A stretch of DNA of 64,000 bases, from NCBI GenBank assembly GCA_964473555.1, contig CAYYPL010000002.1:449597-513596 (forward strand), read 5' to 3'. Under the pieces are notes generated by a model. That model did no database searches, was not told the DNA's origin, and saw only the letters and a list, made by a program, of their open reading frames with translations. This stretch comes from UBA11400 sp964473555 (GTDB lineage Bacteria; Bacteroidota; Rhodothermia; Balneolales; HLUCCA01). The stretch's first letter is position 1. Every line of letters starts with the position of its first letter. The translations under genes were made by a program, and so were the position numbers. Below are positions 1-9,172 of the stretch, in pieces.

Positions 1-2246
1 AAGAGTGAAGGCAACAAGAACAAATCAGACAATAACGCGGTAAGTATTGTCAAGCAGGTCAACGTTCCCATTAACATGGTTGAAGTGAAGGCACTGGTAG
101 CAAGGGTTCCGAATCCAGTGGCCAGTATGATACTCGTCAAAACGATTGCTCTACCGGTTTTTTCGGTTGTAATGGCCAATGCTTCTCTGAGATTCGCCGT
201 CCGACCAATTTCTACACGTAGTCTTGCAAGGAAATGAATACTGTCGTCGACTGCTATCCCGAACGCAATTGTAAAAATCACAGCTGTTGAGGGTTTGATA
301 TCAACTCCGAGGTATCCCATAACTCCCGCGGTAATCACCAGTGGTACCAGATTCGGTACCAATGATATGATCGTGAGTTTCCAATCTTTGAATAGCCACC
401 CCATAATCAGGCCTATTAATATAAATGCAAGAATAATACTATTTTGGAGAGAGCTCACAATATTGCCTGTTAAATCGGAGACCAAAACAGATGTTCCAGA
501 TACATAAATGGTTTCGTCTGGAAATCGTTGGTGGAGCCATTCATTGATCTCAGTTCGCATTTCATTAATTCGATAAGACCCTGCGTCTTCAATGTTCGAG
601 GTAAGTCTGATTTTGGTATAATCAAAATCGACCAGACGACTGGCGGCATCGGGATCTGTGATCTCTAACAATAGCATATATTGTGCAATCAAAGGATCAT
701 GGTCAGGTAATGCATCTTTAGCCGCAGCATCAGGAGACATGCTCTTATGGACCTCCTTGATTAAGGTGGTGAGCGAAATGGTTTTATGGATTTCAGGAAA
801 CGTGTTTAAATACTCATCAAATGCTTCAATCTCATGCAAAAGTTCTGCCGATAGCGCTGCTCCGGGTTCACCGGTCTCAATGACAAACTCAAGGGGAAAT
901 TGAGGCACCAGTTTTTCATTGAAGAATTTACTGTCCTGCATTACCTGGGTATCTTCGCCCACATCATCAAATATTTTGCCGTTAACGCGTAACTGTAGTG
1001 CTCCGAGAATAAATACAATTGTGATAACTGCTGTGACGCTGAGTATCTTTTTGTAGTGAAGATTGGTCCACAAGAAAGAACGTCTCAACCACACACCCAG
1101 CTTTTTATGGACCAAATGCTGTGCATCCGAGTCGTTATGAGGGTCTTTGAACCAGGGCAGTATAGTTGGCAGTACAAAAATAGTGACGATGAAAGCGATG
1201 AGAACTCCTGCTGCAGTGTAAAGGCCGAAGCGTTGCATAGGAACCACATCCGCTGTGAAGAGTGTTCCGAATCCAATTGCTGTTGTGATGCTGGTCAGAA
1301 AGGTAGCGCCACCCAGAATGATTAACGTTTCTCTGAGAGCTGGGCCCTGGGCTAGTCCATTCAGTCTGGCATCCTGATATTTTGCCAACAGGTGAATTGA
1401 ATCTGCCACTCCTACACATAATAGAATTGGAGCGATTGTGCTGCTCATAATTTCAAAATAACCGCCTGTAATCACCATAAAAGCTACAGTCAGTAATATG
1501 GTAAGCCACACGATTCCTATTGGAATCAGTATGCCACGCAGGTTACGGAACAGAGCCCAAAGCAGTATCATAATTAAAACCGAAGAGACGCTGATATACA
1601 TGATGATCTCTTCATTCAGCATATCTACATATTGGTTCCTGAAAAACGGAATACCAGCGATTCGGAAATCGTACTTATCTTTGAAGTAGTCAAGATTAGC
1701 CAGCAAATCACTAATTACCTGGCTTCTTACGGGGTAGGAGTTGAGAGTATCGTCCAGTTCAACAATAATTGCAGTAACGGTACCTGTTTCGTTGATAAGT
1801 ATTCGGGATATGAACGGATTTGAATTTAATTTTTCAAGCAGACGATTTTGATCATCGTATGATAGCTTTGGGTCGGATAAGTAGGGTTCACTGATAAGTT
1901 GACCGTCTTCGTTTCGAAATTCATTGGCATTCCAGAGACTGAACACGTCGGTCACATTCTCTATGGTCGCTAATGAATCGGTAAGTAGTCTCAGATCCTG
2001 AAGTACATCAGGATCCAATACATTCGGGCTTTCAAATGCTACTGCAATCAGGTTGTCGTCTCTGCCAAACTCCTGACTAAGAAGCTGATAATCCTTGATG
2101 GTTGGGGATTCTTCTGGAAAGAATCCCTCAAGATTAAAATCGGTCCTTATCTGTGAAGCCGGAAAAATCGAAACTAACATCAGTGCCAAAAAGCCGACGA
2201 ATATAGTCCGGGGATAAGCGAGTATAAATGTAGATAGTAAATGCAC
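1..2246 (-). CDS. RND/MMPL-family exporter, C-terminus cut by window edge
   Basis: Inner-membrane transporter of the RND/MMPL superfamily (COG1033-like), which exports lipids or other hydrophobic molecules using the proton gradient. About 748 codons are present and the C-terminus lies beyond base 1. The N-terminus has a hydrophobic segment followed by a periplasmic part starting RTDFNLEGFFPEESP. The two halves each carry the family motif in a membrane segment: GVADSIHLLAKYQDA near residue 277 and GIAVDDSIHFLARL near residue 660. The start is GTG at 2246, because an in-frame TAA lies just upstream; no Shine-Dalgarno is seen. It follows the DUF1302-like outer-membrane gene by 29 bases and is probably co-transcribed with it. 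Substrate unknown. Confidence 0.85.
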   Translation of the reverse strand, partial: MHLLSTFILAYPRTIFVGFLALMLVSIFPASQIRTDFNLEGFFPEESPTIKDYQLLSQEFGRDDNLIAVAFESPNVLDPDVLQDLRLLTDSLATIENVTDVFSLWNANEFRNEDGQLISEPYLSDPKLSYDDQNRLLEKLNSNPFISRILINETGTVTAIIVELDDTLNSYPVRSQVISDLLANLDYFKDKYDFRIAGIPFFRNQYVDMLNEEIIMYISVSSVLIMILLWALFRNLRGILIPIGIVWLTILLTVAFMVITGGYFEIMSSTIAPILLCVGVADSIHLLAKYQDARLNGLAQGPALRETLIILGGATFLTSITTAIGFGTLFTADVVPMQRFGLYTAAGVLIAFIVTIFVLPTILPWFKDPHNDSDAQHLVHKKLGVWLRRSFLWTNLHYKKILSVTAVITIVFILGALQLRVNGKIFDDVGEDTQVMQDSKFFNEKLVPQFPLEFVIETGEPGAALSAELLHEIEAFDEYLNTFPEIHKTISLTTLIKEVHKSMSPDAAAKDALPDHDPLIAQYMLLLEITDPDAASRLVDFDYTKIRLTSNIEDAGSYRINEMRTEINEWLHQRFPDETIYVSGTSVLVSDLTGNIVSSLQNSIILAFILIGLIMGWLFKDWKLTIISLVPNLVPLVITAGVMGYLGVDIKPSTAVIFTIAFGIAVDDSIHFLARLRVEIGRTANLREALAITTEKTGRAIVLTSIILATGFGTLATSAFTSTMLMGTLTCLTILTALLSDLFLLPSL

Positions 2247-2275
2247 CTTGGATTTTTATTGTGGCTGAGTAAACA

Positions 2276-3604
2276 TTACCAGTACGCAGTTAGTTTCAGA
2301 TAAGCAAACGAATTTGAATTGAAATTATGGAAAGTCAGATGTCCATAATAAGGCTCTGGTTGATCACCATAGAACAGGTGTCCGCCAGCACTGATGCGCA
2401 GACCGTCGAACCCTGCATAGGTTGCATCCGGATTGACCCATGCGTCATTTCCTTTCAGGTGGTATCTGGAAAGAAACCTGAAATTCCATCGTTCATCCGT
2501 TGAAGTTCTGGTGTAAAGTATGGATCCTGTATGATGAGCTTTATTTTGGAGCATCGTTACTTTGTGTTTTGTAATGTACTCCATTATAAACTGTAAGCTA
2601 AGATTTCCTTTAGCCAGGGGGAAACGCATACCCCATAAGGATTGAAAAAAAGGGGAATTCGCCACAAATCGACTATTCTGAGCTTCGTTTAGTTCGTCGA
2701 GATCAGCCTGGTTTGATTCTCTTAGAGATTCAGGAAGGTCATCGAAGTGGGTGTTTGTCCATAGTACCTGCTCGGTAGTAAGTATGAGATGTTGATTCAC
2801 ACGAAATTCAGCACCCATCATGATTGCGGTGTTGCGTTTATACTCAGGTGATATCTGTAGTCGTGGTTCAGGAATAAACGTTGTGATTTGTTTTTCCAGA
2901 ACAGGGTTTGGGTCATATCCTGAATAGAACGAAACATCCACATCCCAATTCAGGCTTGATCTGTTATTCCATCTGAATGCAAACTGTGAATTTTTCAAAC
3001 GGGCATTCGGGATCTGGGTATCTACGAAATCAACATTTTCAGTGGGCCATATGCTCCATCGAGAACCTGGAGGAGCAAGTTTTGATGGTAAGAAAACAGG
3101 TATACCTACAAGTTGAAAGCTATTGTTTGTAAAGTAGTACGTCAGATTGAGAGCCGTTACTCCGGTTCGTAAATCCGTAAAATCCTGAGTAAGGAACTCA
3201 GAAAGATCCATCGGAGTCAGGATATCGTGGATTTGTGCGGCATCAGCCCGACCCCACACAATCATTTGTTGGCCGATCCGGAGATCTATATGTTTATGGT
3301 TGAGGTCAAGGTAAGCTTCGCGTAACCTGAATTCAGGAGAAAATGTTTCATCAGATTGTAGATGATGTCGAAGTTGAAGTGACAGGTTAACTGAGTAGTC
3401 CGAAATCTGGTGACGGAATGTCGGTCGAATACTATTTCTATTGAATACAAATTCACCATTTTTTTGTGTAAGTATCCCTGACTCAAAGCGATAGTAACCT
3501 GAAAAGGAGCTTTGGGAGAGCAGTTGAAGGGGAAGAAACACTAAAGTAAATAAGAGCGCTAGGAAGGGATAAGTTAATCTATTAAACACGATTTGAATAT
3601 GCAA
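2276..3604 (-). CDS. DUF1302-like outer-membrane protein paired with RND exporter
   Basis: A 442-residue predicted beta-barrel protein. Residues 1-31 form a signal peptide ending LQLLSQS, and the rest is rich in alternating aromatic/polar strands and ends in an aromatic residue (LKLTAYW). A conserved-looking stretch, RIGQQMIVWGRADAAQIHD followed by LTPMDLSEF, resembles DUF1302 proteins. In other bacteria these are found beside RND/MMPL exporters, as here. The start is TTG at 3604; there is no in-frame ATG before the signal peptide. A role as outer-membrane partner for the exporter is inferred from context only; the cargo is unknown. Confidence 0.6.
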   Translation of the reverse strand: MHIQIVFNRLTYPFLALLFTLVFLPLQLLSQSSFSGYYRFESGILTQKNGEFVFNRNSIRPTFRHQISDYSVNLSLQLRHHLQSDETFSPEFRLREAYLDLNHKHIDLRIGQQMIVWGRADAAQIHDILTPMDLSEFLTQDFTDLRTGVTALNLTYYFTNNSFQLVGIPVFLPSKLAPPGSRWSIWPTENVDFVDTQIPNARLKNSQFAFRWNNRSSLNWDVDVSFYSGYDPNPVLEKQITTFIPEPRLQISPEYKRNTAIMMGAEFRVNQHLILTTEQVLWTNTHFDDLPESLRESNQADLDELNEAQNSRFVANSPFFQSLWGMRFPLAKGNLSLQFIMEYITKHKVTMLQNKAHHTGSILYTRTSTDERWNFRFLSRYHLKGNDAWVNPDATYAGFDGLRISAGGHLFYGDQPEPYYGHLTFHNFNSNSFAYLKLTAYW

Positions 3605-3650
3605 TGGTTAAAAATATTGGTTTCTTTGGGTTCTTTTGTGTGAAAAATGA

Positions 3651-3681
3651 TTGCTGATGACGTGAAAAGTCCGTATTTTTA
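3651..3681 (+). promoter_or_regulatory. Putative Bacteroidota-type promoter of the SRPBCC gene
   Basis: TTG at 3651-3653, a gap of exactly 20 bases, then TATTTTTA at 3674-3681. This is one base off the TAnnTTTG element of Bacteroidota primary-sigma promoters and has the same spacing as the trp promoter in this window. The predicted transcription start near 3685 would leave a 5' UTR of about 110 bases. Confidence 0.4.
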
Positions 3682-3795
3682 GTGGATTATGGTTACTGTA
3701 TTTAAAGAAAGCTTCAAATACAAGATCCGATGAGAATCAGCGGTGAACGCCATCGCTAGCAATCAATACTAACTCCACGAATCACAATAGTACAT

Positions 3796-4260
3796 ATGGC
3801 GCACGAAAACATCGAAGTTAATCTGCCTCTGGCCAAGGTTTATGAATTAATGAGCTGCCCTGTAGATTTTCCAAAATTCATGAAGTCTATCAACCAGGTT
3901 AACAAGATCAATTCACAAACGTTCGAGTATATAACCGAAATTGGTGGCGAAGAATTTCGTTGGACTACAAATATTATCGACGATCTTCGTAACACACGGT
4001 TCGCATGGATTACCATTAATGGCAATCTGAATCAGACTGGCACCATTCGTTTCACACCACTTGACAACGGAACCCGCACTCGCGTTGATTTCAGCCTAGA
4101 TTACCGTACTTTCTTCGGTGAGCCAACACAAGCAGTTGCAACATTCATTGCTGAACTTCCTGCAATTCTTCAGGCTGATTTAAAAACATTTAAAGATTTG
4201 GCAGAGTCCGGTACATTTAATGAGACAAAAAAATCAGTTAAAGAAGAAGCTACTGCTTAA
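3796..4260 (+). CDS. SRPBCC-family (START-like) ligand-binding protein
   Basis: A 154-residue cytoplasmic protein of the SRPBCC/polyketide cyclase-like fold. The N-terminal strand and helix (ENIEVNLPLAKVYELMSCPVDFPKFMKSI) and the later GTIRFTPLDNGTRTRVDFSLDY are typical of the family, whose members bind hydrophobic ligands in a deep cavity; some act on coenzyme Q or in stress responses. No catalytic motif is visible. The gene stands alone between its own candidate promoter and a strong intrinsic terminator, so it is probably monocistronic. The acidic/lysine-rich C-terminal tail looks unstructured. The specific function is unknown. Confidence 0.75.
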   Translation: MAHENIEVNLPLAKVYELMSCPVDFPKFMKSINQVNKINSQTFEYITEIGGEEFRWTTNIIDDLRNTRFAWITINGNLNQTGTIRFTPLDNGTRTRVDFSLDYRTFFGEPTQAVATFIAELPAILQADLKTFKDLAESGTFNETKKSVKEEATA

Positions 4261-4287
4261 TCTTTAGCAATATATTTTTTAATACAG

Positions 4288-4312
4288 GGGGGAGCAATGC
4301 TTCCCCTTTTTT
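4288..4312 (+). terminator. Intrinsic terminator after the SRPBCC gene
   Basis: Eight-base stem GGGGGAGC (4288-4295) with GCTTCCCC (4299-4306), one G-U pair, a three-base loop and six T's (4307-4312). It separates the SRPBCC gene from aroE. It also argues against an upstream aroE start, because the in-frame ATG at 4297 lies inside the hairpin. Confidence 0.85.
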
Positions 4313-4350
4313 GTTTCAGCCAATCTCTGGAGTTCTGTATATTCGATACG

Positions 4351-5241
4351 ATGAATACACCCGAACAAATTAACCTGGATGAGTTTCTGTCTGAAAAGGC
4401 AGATAATCATACTTTTTTGGCAGTCTTAGGCAGGCCTATTTCGCATTCATTGTCACCTTTGATCCATAATTTCGCGTTACATAGCATTAATAATGATTCT
4501 ATTTATTATCCCATTTTAGTATCAGAGGGCCATGAGGATAAGATGGGCGAATTATTCAGACATCCAAACTTTCGGGGTGCAAACATAACGATCCCCCTGA
4601 AACAAACGGTCTTGAAGTACGTGGACCAAACATCTGAAACCGCATTGGTCACAGGTGCCGCAAACACAGTCTATTTGACCGTTGAGGGTAACCTTAGAGC
4701 AGACAACACAGATATTGATGGATTTCTTGGCCCATTGCATTCTTACAAATCCTATCTGTACGGTAAATCCGCGCTAGTATTTGGTTCAGGTGGAGCGGCC
4801 AAAGCTGTAATTTATGCTTTGAAATTCCTTGGAATGCAATCTATTTACATCGTCAGCAGGAATCCTGATAGCCTGGATAGTATTGATTTCAAATCCGTAT
4901 CCTATTCAACCTGGTCTGATGTGGCCCAAGAGTGTGTGCTTGTGGTCAATACAACTCCTGTTGGCATGTATCCATTAGTTGGGAGGAGTCCGGTTGATGA
5001 AGATAAAGCTCCGTTATTAGATGGAAAAATCTGTTATGATTTGATATATCGGCCACTTGAAACCCATTTTCTGAAACAGGCTGCGGAGCATGGCGGTACA
5101 CCCATTAATGGGTTGGAAATGTTTCTTGGTCAGGCAGCACATTCATTCCGTTTATTCACCCATCAAGAATTTCCACTATTAAACGTGCGTACACTGGTCA
5201 AAGAGTATTTTGAGTCACGCATCCAGGGCACTACGAAATGA
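4351..5241 (+). CDS. aroE: Shikimate dehydrogenase
   Basis: Reduces 3-dehydroshikimate to shikimate with NADPH in the aromatic amino acid pathway (cytoplasm). The 296-residue product has the N-terminal substrate domain with VLGRPISHSLSPLIHN and ANITIPLKQTVL (the catalytic Lys in NxTxPxK). The NADP Rossmann domain begins at LVFGSGGAAKAVIYAL, with NTTPVGMYP and GLEMFLGQAAHSF following. I chose the ATG at 4351 because the upstream in-frame ATG (4297) sits in the preceding terminator loop. The stop overlaps the next gene by ATGA, so aroE begins a six-gene plus-strand cluster (aroE to pssA). It could feed the trp operon 10 kb away, but no physical link is seen. Confidence 0.95.
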   Translation: MNTPEQINLDEFLSEKADNHTFLAVLGRPISHSLSPLIHNFALHSINNDSIYYPILVSEGHEDKMGELFRHPNFRGANITIPLKQTVLKYVDQTSETALVTGAANTVYLTVEGNLRADNTDIDGFLGPLHSYKSYLYGKSALVFGSGGAAKAVIYALKFLGMQSIYIVSRNPDSLDSIDFKSVSYSTWSDVAQECVLVVNTTPVGMYPLVGRSPVDEDKAPLLDGKICYDLIYRPLETHFLKQAAEHGGTPINGLEMFLGQAAHSFRLFTHQEFPLLNVRTLVKEYFESRIQGTTK

Positions 5242-5966
5242 GATCACAGATTATCATTCCAGCATGGAATCTAGTCGGAGTCAAGGCTGGATTTTCAACC
5301 GCAAGAGTTTTCAGCGATGGGAAATTCAATCGTGACCATGCGGATATGGGTATCCATACACTCACACCTTCAAGTGTCACTCAATTGAATAGATCTAAGT
5401 TTCTTGAAAAAGTGGGACTCAACCCGGAATCGCTTGCATTAGTTCGTCAGGTTCATGGTAATCGGGTACTGGTGGCAGACGGACCTGGTAATTTGGGAGA
5501 AGCGGATGGTTTGGTAACCGATAAAACCGGACTCAATATTGGAATTTTAGTTGCCGATTGTGCGGCTGTTTTGGTTTGTGATCCTATTCATAGAGTGATT
5601 GGTGCATTTCATGCCGGATGGAGAGGAGCAGCGAGTGGGATTCTGATCAATGGTATCCAAAAAATGATAGAGCTGGGTGGCTCTGAGTTTCATGTATGGG
5701 TGAGTCCTTGTATCGGATTGGGCGCTTTTGAGGTTGGTGATGAAGTGGCAGCTCAGTTTCCACATCAATTTGTTCAAAAAAAAGGATTTGATAAGCCACA
5801 TATAGATCTTAAATCGTTTTTACAATGGCAATTGGAAGAAATCGGAATTCAGAAGTATCGGATGTACTTTGATCCACGTTGTACGGTCGAAGATTCGGAT
5901 TTATTTTCATATAGACGTGAGGGTAGTGATAGTGGACGGATGTTGGGAGTAATAGGATTAACATAG
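5238..5966 (+). CDS. pgeF: Peptidoglycan-editing/polyphenol oxidase family protein (PgeF/YfiH)
   Basis: A 242-residue member of the DUF152/YfiH 'laccase-domain' family. Members are copper- or zinc-dependent; the E. coli protein removes wrongly incorporated L-Ser from peptidoglycan precursors, and related proteins act as purine nucleoside phosphorylases. The metal-site motifs are present: RQVHGNRV, EADGLVTD, VADCAAVLV and AFHAGWRGAASGI, with a late CIGLGAFEVGDEV. Length is normal for the family. It overlaps aroE by four bases, indicating translational coupling, and is followed after 16 bases by dxr. Substrate in this organism cannot be told from sequence. Confidence 0.88.
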   Translation: MRSQIIIPAWNLVGVKAGFSTARVFSDGKFNRDHADMGIHTLTPSSVTQLNRSKFLEKVGLNPESLALVRQVHGNRVLVADGPGNLGEADGLVTDKTGLNIGILVADCAAVLVCDPIHRVIGAFHAGWRGAASGILINGIQKMIELGGSEFHVWVSPCIGLGAFEVGDEVAAQFPHQFVQKKGFDKPHIDLKSFLQWQLEEIGIQKYRMYFDPRCTVEDSDLFSYRREGSDSGRMLGVIGLT

Positions 5967-5982
5967 ATTTTGATTAGTTAAG

Positions 5983-7155
5983 ATGTTTATGATAGACCGC
6001 ATTGAAAAAGTTCGGGTTATTCTACTGGGATCTACAGGATCAATTGGGACACAAGTACTAGATATAGCCCGAATGCATCCCGGAAGGATTCAGGTAGTTG
6101 GGCTTTCGGCCCATACCAATTGGAAGTTACTCAGTGACCAGGTGTATGAATTTAACCCGGATTTTGCTGTACTTACCGATCCATCTGTGAAATCTGAGTT
6201 TGAGTCCGTATCCGCATGTACGCACACCAAATTTTATTACCGTGTTGATGACATGCTCAAATTGATTCGTGATACGGATGCCGACGTTGTTTTGAATAGT
6301 TTAGTTGGTTTCAGTGGATTTCTACCTACAGTTACTGCTTTAGAGTCGGGTAAACGAGTCGCTCTGGCCAACAAAGAATCACTTGTTGTGGGTGGAGAAT
6401 TGCTTAAAAAGTATTTGCAACCTATGTCGCCCAGGATATTTCCGGTTGATTCGGAGCACTCCGCTATCTTTCAAAGCTTGGTTGGTGAACCGGTTAACCG
6501 AATAGAGAAACTGGTTATTACTGCAAGTGGAGGTCCTTTCCGGACATTCTCGGTTGCCGATTTGCATAGCGTGACTGTGGAGTCGGCTTTAAAGCATCCC
6601 AACTGGTCTATGGGCTCCAAGATAACCATCGATTCGGCCACAATGATGAATAAAGGTCTTGAAGTAATTGAAGCAAAGTGGTTATTTGATTTACCATTAG
6701 AACGAATACAGGCTGTCATTCATCCGCAAAGCATCATCCACTCAATGGCAACTTTTGTAGATGGATCAACCAAAGCTCAACTTGGAATTCCTGATATGAG
6801 AGTGCCGATTCAGTACGCTTTGTCATATCCTGATCGATGGGATTCTGACGTACCCAGAATCAACTGGGATATGCCTCAGCAATGGTCCTTTGAACCCGTA
6901 GACATCGAGAAATTTCCTTGTTTCAACCTAGCCAGACAGGCTAGTGAAGCCGGGGGTATTGCTCCAGTGGTCCTAAATGCATCCAATGAGATTGCCGTAG
7001 GACGGTTCTTAAACAAAGAAATTCCGTATATTGGGATTTCAAAGATCGTAGCTGAAAGTCTTGATTTGATATCCAGCGAAAATCCCGTATCCAGAGACCT
7101 GATTCTGGATGTGGATCATAAAACGCGAGAATTCGCAAAAAAAGTGAGAGTTTAA
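5983..7155 (+). CDS. dxr: 1-deoxy-D-xylulose 5-phosphate reductoisomerase
   Basis: Converts DXP to 2-C-methyl-D-erythritol 4-phosphate with NADPH, the first committed step of the MEP isoprenoid pathway. The 390-residue protein shows the nucleotide-binding GSTGSIGTQVLDIA at the N-terminus and LANKESLVVGG. It also has the metal ligands in VDSEHSAIFQ, the ASGGPFR loop, KHPNWSMGSKITIDSATMMNKGLE, and the C-terminal helical domain with NASNEIAVGRF. A second in-frame ATG two codons later (5989) is an equally possible start. It lies four bases before rseP, a common dxr-rseP pairing in bacteria. Confidence 0.97.
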   Translation: MFMIDRIEKVRVILLGSTGSIGTQVLDIARMHPGRIQVVGLSAHTNWKLLSDQVYEFNPDFAVLTDPSVKSEFESVSACTHTKFYYRVDDMLKLIRDTDADVVLNSLVGFSGFLPTVTALESGKRVALANKESLVVGGELLKKYLQPMSPRIFPVDSEHSAIFQSLVGEPVNRIEKLVITASGGPFRTFSVADLHSVTVESALKHPNWSMGSKITIDSATMMNKGLEVIEAKWLFDLPLERIQAVIHPQSIIHSMATFVDGSTKAQLGIPDMRVPIQYALSYPDRWDSDVPRINWDMPQQWSFEPVDIEKFPCFNLARQASEAGGIAPVVLNASNEIAVGRFLNKEIPYIGISKIVAESLDLISSENPVSRDLILDVDHKTREFAKKVRV

Positions 7156-7159
7156 TTAC

Positions 7160-8512
7160 ATGGAATCGATATTGAGTTTTCTGCAGACAGTAGGGATTTT
7201 TATTGGCGCGTTATTCATTTTAGTGCTGGTCCACGAGCTAGGGCACTTTCTTGCTGCGAAGTTATTCAAAATGAGAGTGGAGAGATTTTCTATCGGGTTT
7301 CCACCACGACTCTTTGGATTCAAGAAAGGTGATACGGACTATTGTATCTCAGCGACTCCACTTGGAGGATATGTTAAAATATCGGGGATGGTTGATGAGA
7401 GTATGGACACTGACTTTACCGAGAGTGATCCCCAACCCTGGGAATTCCGAAGCAAACCCGTCTGGCAGCGAATTGTAGTGATTTCGGCGGGAGTTGTATT
7501 TAACATGATTCTTGCGGTAGTTATCTATGCTACCATGTATTTTTCGTACGGTGCGCAGCATATTCCAGCGGAAAAGGTGGGTGCTTTGTACATCCCTGAA
7601 GCTTCACTAGCACAAGAATTGGGCTTCCAGACTGGCGATGAGTTCATTGGGGTGAACGGTTACACTGCTCAGAGTTACAAATTCGGTAATCTTATTCCAA
7701 TAAGTGAGATAACCAAGAGTGAAGTTGTATTCAATATACTTCGTGATGGTCAGCCAGTTGACATTACAGCGCCTTCCAATCTGCTAGATCTTCTCAATGA
7801 AAATCCACAGTTGCTTTCCATTGAATACGCATTGCCATCAGAGATCAGTGCTACTGCATCCGGATCCCCAGCACAGCAAGCGGGGATTCAGACCGGTGAT
7901 CGGATCACAGCTATAGATGGGGTATCTGTAGAATACTGGACACAAATGGCTGAAATGATTCGTAATGCAGATGGGGAACTAGCACTTCAGATTCAGCGAG
8001 GTGATTCAACGTTAGCACTTGCTGTTACACCAAATTCTGAGACTAAAACCATTGGAATCGCGCCTGTGGATCCTATGGAGTATTTTGGAGTAGAGTATGT
8101 TCGATATGGTTTGTTTTCATCCGTAGGTCAGGGTATGGTAACAACCGTTGACAACACAGTTGGAATCGTGCAGGGTCTCGGAAGGCTCTTGTCCGGTAGT
8201 ATATCGGTTCGTGAGAATCTCGGAGGTCCAGTTGCAATTGCAGCCGTAACCCGTGAAGCTACGGATCGTGGTGGTTGGGTTGGGTTTTGGATGTTCACAG
8301 CCATGCTCTCAATAACCTTGGCCATTATGAATATTTTACCGGTTCCTGTACTGGACGGAGGACATCTGGTATTTTTAATCTACGAGGGCATTACACGCCG
8401 AGAGCCTTCTCTCAAAGTCAGAATGGCGCTTCAACAGTTCGGAATGATTCTGATCATCGGACTTATGATCTTTGTTACGTTTAACGACATCATGCGATTT
8501 ATTGGAGGATAG
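7160..8512 (+). CDS. rseP: RseP site-2 intramembrane metalloprotease
   Basis: Inner-membrane zinc protease (M50B) that cuts anti-sigma factors or remnant signal peptides within the membrane. Of 450 residues, the first TM helix contains the zinc site VHELGH (His25, Glu26, His29), followed by GFPPRLFGFKKGDTDYCISATPLGGYVKISGM. Two PDZ-like regions follow (around residues 130-180 and 210-290; the second reads GSPAQQAGIQTGDRITAIDG). The C-terminal TM pair carries the third zinc ligand in NILPVPVLDGGH. It is placed between dxr and psd with gaps of four to five bases. Its partner anti-sigma factor is not in the window. Confidence 0.95.
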   Translation: MESILSFLQTVGIFIGALFILVLVHELGHFLAAKLFKMRVERFSIGFPPRLFGFKKGDTDYCISATPLGGYVKISGMVDESMDTDFTESDPQPWEFRSKPVWQRIVVISAGVVFNMILAVVIYATMYFSYGAQHIPAEKVGALYIPEASLAQELGFQTGDEFIGVNGYTAQSYKFGNLIPISEITKSEVVFNILRDGQPVDITAPSNLLDLLNENPQLLSIEYALPSEISATASGSPAQQAGIQTGDRITAIDGVSVEYWTQMAEMIRNADGELALQIQRGDSTLALAVTPNSETKTIGIAPVDPMEYFGVEYVRYGLFSSVGQGMVTTVDNTVGIVQGLGRLLSGSISVRENLGGPVAIAAVTREATDRGGWVGFWMFTAMLSITLAIMNILPVPVLDGGHLVFLIYEGITRREPSLKVRMALQQFGMILIIGLMIFVTFNDIMRFIGG

Positions 8513-8517
8513 AATTC

Positions 8518-9168
8518 GTGTTTGCACCAGATGGATATGGAGTTATCAGTAAAGCCCTAATTTTAGCTATCGTTATGGTGGCAATTGGTTATTATTTTTC
8601 GGGAGTTGCCCTGGTTGTAACTACAGTGCTTGCCATATTGACTATCGCTTTCACGTTGTATTTTTTCCGCGACCCTGACAGGAATACTCCTTCCGGTGAC
8701 CATCTTTTTATAGCTCCTGCCGATGGGAAGGTCATTGAAATTAAGAAGGTTTATGAGCCAAAATATCTAAAAACGGAGGCTACACAGGTTAGTATCTTTT
8801 TGTCACCTCTGGATGTACACGTGAATCGGATTCCACTATCTGGTACTATCGAATATGCCGAGTACATCCCCGGTGAATATTTGGTAGCCTGGCATGAAAA
8901 AGCCTCCGAGTTGAATGAACGATCGGAATTTGGTGTCAGGAATTCATCCGGAGCCAGAATGTTTTTCAGACAGATTACAGGCTATGTTGCCCGCAGAATT
9001 GTTTTTCACATCCAAAAGGGAGATCAAGTTGTTGCAGGTGACCGTTTTGGCATGATGAAGTTTGGATCCAGAATGGATCTGGTTTTTTCGGATGAAATCG
9101 TGTTACATGTAAAAGCAGGGGATACCGTAGTTGCCGGAGAAACGATAATGGGCGAGGTCAAGAAGTAG
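8518..9168 (+). CDS. psd: Phosphatidylserine decarboxylase proenzyme
   Basis: Makes phosphatidylethanolamine from phosphatidylserine at the inner membrane. The 216-residue protein is of the short, type II-like class. Two N-terminal TM segments (residues 11-50) are followed by the catalytic domain with APADGKV (Asp69) and LDVHVNRIPLSG (His101). The self-cleavage site is GSR, with Ser184 becoming the pyruvoyl group. The start is GTG at 8518, supported by GGAGG nine bases upstream inside the end of rseP. It is directly followed by pssA, so the two sequential steps of PE synthesis are encoded together. Confidence 0.95.
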   Translation: MFAPDGYGVISKALILAIVMVAIGYYFSGVALVVTTVLAILTIAFTLYFFRDPDRNTPSGDHLFIAPADGKVIEIKKVYEPKYLKTEATQVSIFLSPLDVHVNRIPLSGTIEYAEYIPGEYLVAWHEKASELNERSEFGVRNSSGARMFFRQITGYVARRIVFHIQKGDQVVAGDRFGMMKFGSRMDLVFSDEIVLHVKAGDTVVAGETIMGEVKK

Positions 9169-9172
9169 TAAC

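Noticed and set aside
4297..4350. Upstream in-frame ATG that would extend AroE by 18 residues
   Set aside because: It lies in the loop of a strong intrinsic terminator, and the extra residues do not fit the family.
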